Below are positions 1-6,087 of a stretch of 6,087 nt of DNA, piece after piece. Source of the stretch: Solirubrobacterales bacterium (GTDB lineage Bacteria > Actinomycetota > Thermoleophilia > Solirubrobacterales > Solirubrobacteraceae); NCBI GenBank assembly GCA_003157595.1, contig PMKB01000071.1:409-6495 (forward strand), in the 5' to 3' direction. Both the position numbers and the translations under genes were made by a program. The stretch's first letter is position 1, and each line of letters starts with the position of its first letter. The notes under the pieces are model-generated. The model was given only the letters and a program-made list of their open reading frames with translations. It was not told the origin of the DNA and ran no database searches.

Positions 1-854
1 CCCTCTCCTACAACGACAGGGGTTCCAGTCGCTAGAGCCTCAAGCGTCGAAAGACCGGTAGTTTCATACCAGGACGGTAGCGCGTGAACAGCAGCCGCAG
101 CGTGCACGTGGCGAACCAAATGATGCTCAAGATGCGGCACGTGGACGACATTCGGAGTAGCCTGCCGTATCGCTTCCAGGTAGCGCTCGTTTCCCCTGAG
201 TACCGGCCCGACGAGCACCAGGCGGTAAGGGAGTTCGCGGACCGCTAGGGCGAGCGCAAGCGTGTTCTTTCTGGGCTCAACCCGAGCCACAGAAAGAACG
301 AACGGCTGCTCGCCGATTCCGAGAAGCTCCCGGCCCTGCGCGGCATCGCCGTCGAATGCCTCACGCGCAACACCGCTGTATGCAACCCGCAGCGGCGGCA
401 GCGCTGCAGCGTCGTGCCGCAGGAGCGACGCTTCCGCCGAACTGTTGACGATTACCACGTCCGCGGTCGCCAGCGCCGCATGCATCGAGCGGAAGTCGAT
501 GCGCCGCCGGCAACGCGCGCGAGGACGCCGAAGCCACCCGGCGTGGTGCCGAAACCACGTGGCGAACACATGCGAATACCCTGGTCGCTGGAAATACGGC
601 CCCAACACGAACCACCGCGGGAAGTAGATCGGGCTGACGACAAGGCGGCCCTTCGGGCGCCCGAGGCGGAGAAGCGGACCGATATCTCCAAATGCATGCA
701 CAACGTCGAAGTCACCATTGAGCGCGTCCTCGGCCGAGCCGACGCGCGCGGTCGCGCCCGCCCGCTCGAGTGCGCGGACCGTCTCGAGTTGCTGAGTCAC
801 GTGGCCGCCCACGACGTCAAATGACCCCGGATAGGGGACAACGAGGACCCGCAT
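1..854 (-). CDS. GT4-family glycosyltransferase, 3' end cut by the window edge
   Basis: A continuous minus-strand reading frame gives 284 complete codons with no stop before base 1, so the C-terminus is missing. The ATG at 854-852 shares one base with the stop of the upstream gene (TGATG). A GAGGA-like sequence lies about 12 bases upstream, which supports this start. The protein opens with a Rossmann strand (MRVLVVPYPG) and a glycine loop (GGH, residues 16-18), as in GT-B enzymes that act at the cytoplasmic face of the membrane. The C-terminal donor-binding domain shows a VARVEPRKN loop (189-197, with R195 and K196) and a full EX7E motif (E264 and E272, within YETTGLSTLEAL). This motif is typical of retaining GT4 transferases that use nucleotide sugars. 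Residues 102-122 are very rich in Arg and His and could contact membrane phospholipid. The missing part should be roughly 80-100 residues by comparison with the family. Donor and acceptor sugars are unknown. Confidence 0.9.
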   Translation of the reverse strand, partial: MRVLVVPYPGSFDVVGGHVTQQLETVRALERAGATARVGSAEDALNGDFDVVHAFGDIGPLLRLGRPKGRLVVSPIYFPRWFVLGPYFQRPGYSHVFATWFRHHAGWLRRPRARCRRRIDFRSMHAALATADVVIVNSSAEASLLRHDAAALPPLRVAYSGVAREAFDGDAAQGRELLGIGEQPFVLSVARVEPRKNTLALALAVRELPYRLVLVGPVLRGNERYLEAIRQATPNVVHVPHLEHHLVRHVHAAAAVHALPSWYETTGLSTLEALATGTPVVVGE

Positions 855-856
855 CA
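852..856 (-). promoter_or_regulatory. TGATG stop/start overlap between two glycosyltransferases
   Basis: The TGA at 856-854 shares one base with the ATG at 854-852. A purine-rich GAGGAAG lies about 10-12 bases upstream and can act as a ribosome-binding site. This junction confirms the start chosen for the truncated left-hand gene. Confidence 0.8.
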
Positions 857-1900
857 ATCGAGTGCTTCCTCGTAGACGGCGGCCGTCGCGCGAGCAGCTT
901 GGCCCCACGAGAAGGATGCGGCGCGCGCACGTCCGGCCGTCCGGAGACGGTCGATCGCAGTGCCGCCGGCGAGCGACTCGCCGATTGCCTCGGCGAACTC
1001 TGACGCGTCGGGACGCACGATCAGAGCGGCGTCGCCGCAGACTTCGGGGAGCGCGCCGCAAGTGGTCGCGACGACCGTCGCTCCGGCCGCCATGCCCTCG
1101 AGCGCTGGCAACCCGAACCCTTCGTAGATCGACGGGACGACCACCGTATTGGCCGTGCGCATCAGGCGCGCGACAAACTGTGGACTACGGCTGCCGAGGT
1201 AACGGACCCGCGGTAGCCCATTGAAATGCTCGTCGCGACGTCTGTCTAGCGGCCCGCACAGCGCGAGAAACGCATGCGGGTGTTCTGCGAGCACTTCTGG
1301 CCATGCCTCGGCGAGCAGCCGCAGATTCTTACGAGCCGTTGCGCCGGCGGCGTGGACCACGAGAGGCACGCCCAGCCCGAGATCGATGAGCTCGGCCGCC
1401 GACAGCGGCTGGGCCGTCGCGCGGGCGGGGTTGAGGCCGTACGGCACAACGTGCGTTCGCCGCACGCCCAGCAAGTCGCGGACCTCCTCCGCGGCGAATT
1501 CCGACGGGCAGATGACCGCAGCGGCCGCGCGCGCGCTTCGGGCCGCCCAGCTTGGCAGCGATCCCTCGTCGTCGAAGCGAAGCGGCGGAAGGTCGTGGAT
1601 GGTGAGAACCTCTCGACGTGCGACCGGCGGGCATCGCAAGTCGAGCCGGTGTACAAGGTCGACGCGACCGTACGCGAGCTCACCGACCACGCTGGCAAGG
1701 CGATAGGGCGCAGCCCACGTTAGACGAAGCGGTATCCGGCGACCCGCTCCGCGAGCGGATCGCATAGGGAGCACTGCCCTGTCGGAGATTCGCCATTGAT
1801 TGGAGAGCTCGTGGCGCAGCGCGTCGAGCGACTGCGACTCGTATGCCTGCTGCCCCATCGGCTCCGCGGCTCCCAGGCGGACCAAGCGCACTTCCCTCAT
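854..1900 (-). CDS. GT4-family glycosyltransferase, mannosyltransferase-like (MtfA/MtfB type)
   Basis: This 348-residue protein is complete and of normal, slightly short, length for the family. It is predicted to transfer a sugar from a nucleotide donor to a growing lipid-linked glycan in the cytoplasm. The N-terminal acceptor domain contains a GQQ loop (16-18) and the TIHDLPPL segment (100-107) with H102. The C-terminal domain contains ATARKN (187-192, with R190 and K191), the SIYEGFGLPALEG block carrying a perfect EX7E pair (E260 and E268), and GALPEVCGDAAL (282-293). The last block is characteristic of the WbaZ/MtfA-like branch of GT4, many of whose members are mannosyl- or rhamnosyltransferases; the sugar here is inferred only loosely. 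The start ATG overlaps the previous stop as ATGA. No Shine-Dalgarno sequence is visible, so initiation probably depends on ribosomes finishing the upstream gene. The stop overlaps the next gene as TGATG. Confidence 0.93.
   Translation of the reverse strand: MREVRLVRLGAAEPMGQQAYESQSLDALRHELSNQWRISDRAVLPMRSARGAGRRIPLRLTWAAPYRLASVVGELAYGRVDLVHRLDLRCPPVARREVLTIHDLPPLRFDDEGSLPSWAARSARAAAAVICPSEFAAEEVRDLLGVRRTHVVPYGLNPARATAQPLSAAELIDLGLGVPLVVHAAGATARKNLRLLAEAWPEVLAEHPHAFLALCGPLDRRRDEHFNGLPRVRYLGSRSPQFVARLMRTANTVVVPSIYEGFGLPALEGMAAGATVVATTCGALPEVCGDAALIVRPDASEFAEAIGESLAGGTAIDRLRTAGRARAASFSWGQAARATAAVYEEALD
1897..1900 (-). promoter_or_regulatory. ATGA stop/start overlap between two glycosyltransferases
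   Basis: The TGA at 1899-1897 overlaps the ATG at 1900-1898. No Shine-Dalgarno sequence is visible in the roughly 20 bases before this ATG, so translation of the 348-residue enzyme probably depends on termination of the upstream gene. Confidence 0.8.
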
Positions 1901-3114
1901 CGTACGAGCGATCTGTAGACGGCACCGAGAACCTCGTTTCGATGAGGGATCGAGAACCGCTGCTCAAAATCCGCGCGTGCTGCGGCCCGCATCGCTGTCA
2001 ACTTATTCGGGTTCTGCAAGAGTTCGACGGCCGCCGACGCGGCCTCCTCTATGTTCCCTGGCTCGAAAAGATAGCCCGTCTGAGCGTGCCGGACTAAGTC
2101 AGGCATGCCCATGATGCGCGGCGCCAGGATCGGAAGCCCGTTCGCTAGCGCCTCCTGGACTACGAACGGTGCGCAATCAAACCGTGTGGGATAAAGGAAA
2201 GCGTCAGCTCGCGGGTACACTTGATCGTAGAGCGTCTCGCGTGCCAGCGGGCCCAACCACTCAACACCCTCGGGAACCGTCGGCGGACGCTCCGGACCCG
2301 CGACGATCAGGCGAGCGTCGGGGATCTGGGTGCGGACGCGTTCGAACACGCGAAGGGCGTCTGGGCCGCCCTTGAGTGTGAAGTCCCGGCCAACAAAGAG
2401 CAGCGTCCGCCCGTCGCTAAACGGCTCGCGATGCGCCGAGGGCACACCGGGCGCGCAGATCACGGCGCTAGAGGCATTTATGCCAATGCGCGCGGCAAGG
2501 CTCACTCCCGCCTGGATGAAGAAGATCAGACCGTCCCCGGCTGGATTCGCCGTCGGATGCAGGTAGCCGACCAGTCGCGCCACTACGTGCTCGCGCCGCA
2601 GTAGGCGCAGCACACGACTCTCCGCAATACCACGCCCCGCCGACCAATACCAGAACGTCCCCGCGGAATCGCTTAGTAGCACCGGCGGTCGCGGCCCGAG
2701 GAAACGCACCGGCATGCACTGAACATGGACCAGATCGAACCCGCCGTTAATCCGGAGCCACCGGACCGGGTCTTCGAGCAAAAGTCCTAGTCTCCGACCG
2801 AGGTGCAAAGCGGCACGCACAGTCGCGGCCGGCAGGCGACTGAACGGGGATCGCCACGTCCTTAGTGCGCGCAGCGACGGACCCCATTCGATCTCTCCGC
2901 TATCTAGTGCGTCCGTATACCGGACGTACTCCACGCGGTCGGGAGGAACGCGCACGAGATCTTCGGTGTACTGCGAGTCGCCGTTGCGCGGATCGGGGGG
3001 CGACACCGGCGAAAACAGAAGGCATCGCAGAAAGGAACCTTCCACACCGTCGCCGACCTCTTCCGTATGCCTCGTCGCTCGAGCTGACGCGACGTCCGGC
3101 CGGTCGGACGTCAT
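1897..3114 (-). CDS. GT4-family glycosyltransferase with VGRDFTLKGG loop
   Basis: This complete 405-residue GT-B enzyme presumably extends the same lipid-linked glycan as its neighbours. The acceptor domain begins late: its first beta strand is around residues 29-36 (LRCLLFSP), preceded by about 28 residues of polar sequence. The inter-domain region leads into LLFVGRDFTLKGG (238-250), a donor-domain opening seen in many GT4 enzymes, with R243 and K248 in the phosphate-binding positions. The EX7E position reads D313-CAPFVVQ-E321, so the first glutamate is aspartate; this occurs in some active relatives. GMPDLV (336-341) and TGYLFEPG (346-353) follow in normal order. The ATG at 3114 overlaps the exporter stop (ATGA), with GAGG ten bases upstream. 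A GTG at codon 24 (3045-3043) with its own GAGG is a possible alternative start that would remove most of the unusual leader. The sugar specificity is not readable. Confidence 0.92.
   Translation of the reverse strand: MTSDRPDVASARATRHTEEVGDGVEGSFLRCLLFSPVSPPDPRNGDSQYTEDLVRVPPDRVEYVRYTDALDSGEIEWGPSLRALRTWRSPFSRLPAATVRAALHLGRRLGLLLEDPVRWLRINGGFDLVHVQCMPVRFLGPRPPVLLSDSAGTFWYWSAGRGIAESRVLRLLRREHVVARLVGYLHPTANPAGDGLIFFIQAGVSLAARIGINASSAVICAPGVPSAHREPFSDGRTLLFVGRDFTLKGGPDALRVFERVRTQIPDARLIVAGPERPPTVPEGVEWLGPLARETLYDQVYPRADAFLYPTRFDCAPFVVQEALANGLPILAPRIMGMPDLVRHAQTGYLFEPGNIEEAASAAVELLQNPNKLTAMRAAARADFEQRFSIPHRNEVLGAVYRSLVR
3111..3114 (-). promoter_or_regulatory. ATGA stop/start overlap, exporter to glycosyltransferase
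   Basis: The TGA of the exporter (3113-3111) and the ATG of the next gene (3114-3112) share bases, an arrangement that usually gives translational coupling by re-initiation. A GAGG ten bases before the ATG, inside the exporter's last codons, may help. The overlap suggests the exporter and glycosyltransferase are produced together. Confidence 0.8.
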
Positions 3115-4895
3115 CCCGCGCCGACCTCAGACGTTCCTGCTGCGAGCGCCGATGCCGACCGGTAGTAGGGACTCTGACGGGCAAGAGAGTCTGGTGTGTC
3201 AAAGTCCTCCAGCCTCCCGTCAACAATGACCATCACGCGATTGCAGATGTCGAGCGTCGACATTCGATGTGCAACCACAAACAGCGTCACCTCCTGTCTC
3301 AGCGCACTAAGCGACTCCTGTAAGAGGCTCTCGGAGCGAGGGTCGAGGGCGCTCGTGGGCTCATCAAGGATCAGGACCTGCGGCCGCGCTGCCAGGGCAC
3401 GGGCGATACATATGCGCTGCTGCTGCCCACCCGACACGGCGTCGGCGCGGGGACCGATAATCGTGTCATAACCGCTCGCCCAACTCGCGATGTCAGCGTC
3501 GATTCGCGCGAGTCGTGCGGCTTCCTGCACGGCCGTGTCGTCTAAGTCGCGATAGAAGCGTATGTTGTCGGCGACCGAGGCATGAAGCAAACGCGGCTCC
3601 TGTGGCACGTACGCGACGCGTGAATACCAATCTTCGCGTGCGAACTCGCAAGCAGGTATCCCATCCACGAGATACCGTCCGTCGACGGGGTCGCGAAGCT
3701 GCAGCAGAATCTGCACAAGCGTCGATTTGCCCGCCCCCGACGGTCCGACTACTCCGATCGTCTCGCCTGCTTCAACTTGGAAGCTTACGTTGGCGAGCAC
3801 AGCGCGCGACGGCGAGTACGCAAAGCTGACGTCGTCAAAGGCCAGAGTCCGGACTTGCGACAGGCGGCGATCTCCAGTCGGTGGCACGCTGGCCGCGTAG
3901 CGGCTCTGAACCTCCTCAACTCGTTCAACGAAAGGAAGCGCTTGACGCACACTCTGGTACGTCGACTGGACCTGCTGGCCGTACGATCCGGCACGTATCA
4001 GCAGCAGCACGACTGCCCCGAGCGACGCCACGTGACCCGAGTGCGCGGAGTACAACACGGCTAGCCCGGCCACCACTAAGAGGTAGATTAGGCTCTGGTA
4101 AATCCCAGGTGTGAGACGCGCAAGCATCTGCGTGCGATAAAATAGGCCGCGCGCGGCGGCTACAAACTCGTCCATGTGTCGCCGCTGGGCATCCGATACG
4201 CCGAAGACGTGCGTTTCCTCTGCGAGCCGTGCTGCCTGCCCGACGCCGCTAGCCATGTTCATTTGAGCTTGTGACAGCTCGCGAGCTCGGCGTGTGATGA
4301 GTTCATTCAGCGGCCGCAGCAGCCCAAACAGGACCACGACAGAGCCAAGGACTGCCGCAGCGGCCACCGCGTTGAGAAGCAGTGCCGAAGCTACGAGAAC
4401 AAGCAGCGTCAGCGCCGACGTCACTAGACTGGTTATGGCCAAGACAGACCATGCCGCCTGGAGCACCTGGTTCATGACAAGCTCCTGCAAATGCCCCTCG
4501 CGATCGTGAGACTGTTCGGCCCAGGAAGCGCGCGTGAACGCGCCGAAGAGGTCGCTTTGCATCCGTGCTTGGACATCGGCGGCGATCTTTGCCGGAATAA
4601 CGGAAAGCGGTGCCTGCAGAGCGAGGCGCGTTCCAGCGAGCCCCGCTGAAACCGCGAGGAGCAGCCCGACGTTCTCGGTCAAGTGAAGCGGTCCGAGCGT
4701 CGCGTGTACGTCTCGCGCTCCGTTGACGAGTGCGGCCGCCGCCTGCGCGACAATCGCGAGGATCGCAGCCTCGCTGAGACCAGCAAGCATCGACGTGGCG
4801 GCTAGGAGAGCAATCGGAGCACGCCGGGCACCAAGCAACGGACGCAATTGCTGCGCGTACTGCCGCGGTGACAGCCTTGCCGGACTAGATGCCAT
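3111..4895 (-). CDS. ABC exporter, fused membrane domain and ATPase (likely glycolipid flippase)
   Basis: This 594-residue half-transporter has the usual length for ABCB/MsbA/PglK-type exporters and should work as a homodimer in the cytoplasmic membrane. Hydrophobic stretches near residues 27-56, 75-95, 152-175, 178-195, 264-282 and 285-302 fit six membrane helices. The ATPase follows: A-loop tyrosine Y360 (SFAY), Walker A GPSGAGKST (384-392), Q-loop Q432 (YVPQEP), signature VSGGQQQR (487-494), Walker B VLILDEP (507-513, catalytic E512), D-loop SALD (515-518) and switch histidine H543. All catalytic positions are present, so it should be active. Its place among glycosyltransferases, with its stop overlapping the next start, argues for export or flipping of a lipid-linked glycan; this is inference, since ABCB-like sequences also export peptides and lipids. 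The start at 4895 is the only reasonable upstream ATG but has no visible ribosome-binding site. Confidence 0.93.
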   Translation of the reverse strand: MASSPARLSPRQYAQQLRPLLGARRAPIALLAATSMLAGLSEAAILAIVAQAAAALVNGARDVHATLGPLHLTENVGLLLAVSAGLAGTRLALQAPLSVIPAKIAADVQARMQSDLFGAFTRASWAEQSHDREGHLQELVMNQVLQAAWSVLAITSLVTSALTLLVLVASALLLNAVAAAAVLGSVVVLFGLLRPLNELITRRARELSQAQMNMASGVGQAARLAEETHVFGVSDAQRRHMDEFVAAARGLFYRTQMLARLTPGIYQSLIYLLVVAGLAVLYSAHSGHVASLGAVVLLLIRAGSYGQQVQSTYQSVRQALPFVERVEEVQSRYAASVPPTGDRRLSQVRTLAFDDVSFAYSPSRAVLANVSFQVEAGETIGVVGPSGAGKSTLVQILLQLRDPVDGRYLVDGIPACEFAREDWYSRVAYVPQEPRLLHASVADNIRFYRDLDDTAVQEAARLARIDADIASWASGYDTIIGPRADAVSGGQQQRICIARALAARPQVLILDEPTSALDPRSESLLQESLSALRQEVTLFVVAHRMSTLDICNRVMVIVDGRLEDFDTPDSLARQSPYYRSASALAAGTSEVGAG

Positions 4896-4967
4896 AGACG
4901 CACCGCGGCACAGAGTTCCAACGCAAGATCGTCCCCGTGGGCGTAAAGGTCGCGAAATGTTCGTCAG

Positions 4968-4984
4968 ACGCCCTGATTAGGCGT
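4968..4984. repeat. Short hairpin ACGCC / GGCGT with 7-base loop
   Basis: The two 5-base arms are perfectly complementary around a 7-base loop (TAATCAG on the minus strand). The stem cannot be extended, because the flanking bases do not pair, and no T-run follows on the transcribed strand. It overlaps the palindrome at 4983-5007 by two bases. It may be a weak transcript hairpin after the upstream glycosyltransferase gene; it does not meet the usual standard for an intrinsic terminator. Confidence 0.25.
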
Positions 4985-5007
4985 GACACGTGCTGACGTC
5001 TAGTCAC
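4983..5007. repeat. Imperfect palindrome GTGAC-N15-GTCAC
   Basis: Five-base arms (4983-4987 and 5003-5007) flank a 15-base centre that itself contains the palindromes CACGTG (4987-4992) and GACGTC (4995-5000). The element lies 88-112 bases upstream of the exporter start and just after the preceding stop. It could be a binding site for a dimeric regulator, but arms this short can arise by chance and no regulator family can be named. Confidence 0.3.
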
Positions 5008-5030
5008 AAATGCAGCGCTGGCAACCTTCC

Positions 5031-6087
5031 TCACGGGGTCTCCTCGGGAGACTGCGTCCCCCTAGCGGCAGCGCGTGCGAGTACCTGCCCGAAGATTGCG
5101 GTACGTTCATCCCAGCGCGCGACCGGACTGGCCTCCTCCGGCCGCCTCGGGCCAGCGGCAAGCGCTGCCTGAACTGCACCGATGAACGATTCTCGGCTGG
5201 CGACGCTTACGCGTCCTGCTAACTCACGGAACCCCGCGACCGGCGTCGCGACGGTCGGAGTTGCGACTACGAGGCATTCGTAAGCCTTGATTGGGTCAAG
5301 GCTTTCGGTGAATGGCGTCACACGGTGGGGCACCAGCACGACGTCCGCGTTCTGGAGGTAGCCGGGCACGTCGGCGTACGGACGCGCCCCAAGCATTGTG
5401 ATGTTTGCCGCCGTCAGGAGCGTGCGGCGACTGGCCCCAGAGAGTGCGTTTGGCCCGACGAGAACGATTGACAGCTCCGGTAGTGCATGAGCCAGCTCCA
5501 CCACGAGGCCAACGTCGAGTCGCGCGTCGTGCAGCGTTCCGACGTACACGGCAGTCTGCGCCACGGGCAGGTCGCTGGGCCGAGGGCGCGGCTGGCGGAA
5601 GTGCTCGGTGTCGACGCCGTTTGGGACGAGCGTTACATCACGTAGTGCCCCGCGACTGGCGGCCAGCGCCGGCGAGCACACGACAACCTCGTCCGCATTC
5701 GCCAGCGCAATCGCGTCAAGCGCGCGCAGCCGATCGATCTCACGATGCGGCAGCGGTGCTAGCAGCCAGTCGTCTGTCACGTCATAGACAGTTGGCCATC
5801 CGGTCCTGCGGATCAGGGGTGCGTAGTTGATGTCGTTAAGCCACAGCGTTGGACGCGTGAGCTTGAGTCGTCGAGCTGCGCCTATGACCCGGCTTTGAAG
5901 TCGTCTGTCGGCAAGCGAGTCGAATCGGCGGGGAAGCGCCTTTAGTGGGCGCAGGACGTTCAAGCGCCCGTCGTCGCGCAATGAGCGGATGCCGGGCCTC
6001 ATCGGCCACCTGCGGTGGGTGAGGTCGAACAACAAGTCTGCCGGGGGCTCGACGAAGAGGACACGGAGCGATGCCGAGCCCCGTAAC
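5031..6087 (-). CDS. Glycosyltransferase (GT4, TuaH-like), 5' end beyond the window
   Basis: The frame is open from the window edge (first full codon at 6086) to the TGA at 5033-5031, giving 351 residues. A TTG at 6035 could serve as a start, but the 17 codons before it include RVLFVEPPADLL, a typical first Rossmann strand and loop, so the true start almost certainly lies at or beyond the right edge. Numbering from the first visible codon, the protein has YDVTDDW (101-107), a signature of the TuaH-like GT4 branch, then VPNGVD (154-159), YVGTL (181-185) and DPIKAYECLVVATPTVAT (264-281) with E270 as the conserved donor-site glutamate. The upstream EX7E glutamate is not in register, as is common in this branch. 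TuaH itself acts in teichuronic acid synthesis, but that does not fix the product here. The gene is separated by 135 bases from the exporter and may be the end of a preceding transcription unit or part of the same one. Confidence 0.9.
   Translation of the reverse strand, partial: LRGSASLRVLFVEPPADLLFDLTHRRWPMRPGIRSLRDDGRLNVLRPLKALPRRFDSLADRRLQSRVIGAARRLKLTRPTLWLNDINYAPLIRRTGWPTVYDVTDDWLLAPLPHREIDRLRALDAIALANADEVVVCSPALAASRGALRDVTLVPNGVDTEHFRQPRPRPSDLPVAQTAVYVGTLHDARLDVGLVVELAHALPELSIVLVGPNALSGASRRTLLTAANITMLGARPYADVPGYLQNADVVLVPHRVTPFTESLDPIKAYECLVVATPTVATPVAGFRELAGRVSVASRESFIGAVQAALAAGPRRPEEASPVARWDERTAIFGQVLARAAARGTQSPEETP

Larger units (their letters stand above)
4896..5030. other. Non-coding gap between glycosyltransferase and exporter
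   Basis: This is the only real intergenic stretch in the window; all other junctions overlap. It contains no convincing reading frame continuous with either neighbour, no clear -35/-10 pair at normal spacing on the minus strand, and no hairpin followed by a T-tract that would make a standard terminator. It does contain short inverted repeats (4968-4984 and 4983-5007). The length and position make it the most likely site for a promoter or leader of the exporter-led unit, but that is inferred from layout alone. Confidence 0.6.

Noticed and set aside
262..824. Overlapping open frames on both strands in the left part of the window
   Set aside because: The true frame here is the edge-truncated minus-strand GT4 gene, which has an EX7E motif and a coupled start; the others are low-complexity shadows.
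1516..1541. Alternating GC run (GCGCGCGC) resembling Z-DNA
   Set aside because: It lies inside coding sequence as Ala/Arg codons and is short; GC-rich coding bias explains it.
1221..1723. Long plus-strand open frames opposite the 348-residue glycosyltransferase
   Set aside because: They are antisense to a gene with clear catalytic motifs; their Arg/Ser/Ala-rich translations show no family motif, as expected of stop-poor GC-rich DNA read in the wrong frame.
4895..4935. Possible minus-strand promoter TTGGAA-N17-TCTATG just before the exporter
   Set aside because: The -10 match is poor and it would overlap the exporter's own start codon, leaving no room for a usual transcript start.
4990..5222. 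Plus-strand open frames of 60-70 codons entering the intergenic gap
   Set aside because: Most of their length is antisense to the end of the 5031-6087 gene; they have no ribosome-binding site or motif.
5405..5830. 141-codon plus-strand open frame
   Set aside because: It lies antisense to the TuaH-like glycosyltransferase and gives an Arg/Pro-rich translation without recognisable domains.

Overview
The window is GC-rich and almost entirely coding. Every supportable gene lies on the minus strand, so the genes run from high to low coordinates. Short intergenic distances, stop/start overlaps, GC-biased codons and protein sequence style suggest a high-GC bacterium. An actinobacterium, perhaps of the Thermoleophilia/Solirubrobacterales type, is my best guess, but it is inference and cannot be confirmed from sequence alone. 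There is no rRNA, tRNA, CRISPR array, transposase or phage gene.

Layout in transcription order: (1) 6087-5031, a GT-B glycosyltransferase resembling the TuaH-like branch of GT4, whose 5' end lies beyond the window; (2) 5030-4896, a 135-base non-coding gap holding short inverted repeats and the only plausible room for a promoter; (3) 4895-3111, a fused membrane-plus-ATPase ABC exporter with all nucleotide-binding motifs intact; (4) 3114-1897, a GT4 glycosyltransferase; (5) 1900-854, a GT4 glycosyltransferase of the mannosyltransferase (MtfA/MtfB-like) type; (6) 854-1, a third downstream GT4 glycosyltransferase running off the left edge. Genes 3-6 are linked by ATGA, ATGA and TGATG junctions, so they are very likely one translationally coupled unit.

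Read together, this is part of a cell-surface glycan locus (exopolysaccharide, capsule-like polymer or glycolipid). Four different glycosyltransferases would add sugars in sequence to a lipid-linked acceptor on the cytoplasmic face. The ABC exporter would flip the lipid-linked product across the membrane, in the manner of PglK- or MsbA-type exporters. The priming enzyme, polymerase or ligase and nucleotide-sugar genes are not in view and would have to lie outside. Acceptor and donor sugars cannot be deduced from the sequence. I see an ordinary type of locus with some details worth checking, and no clear evidence of a new kind of system.
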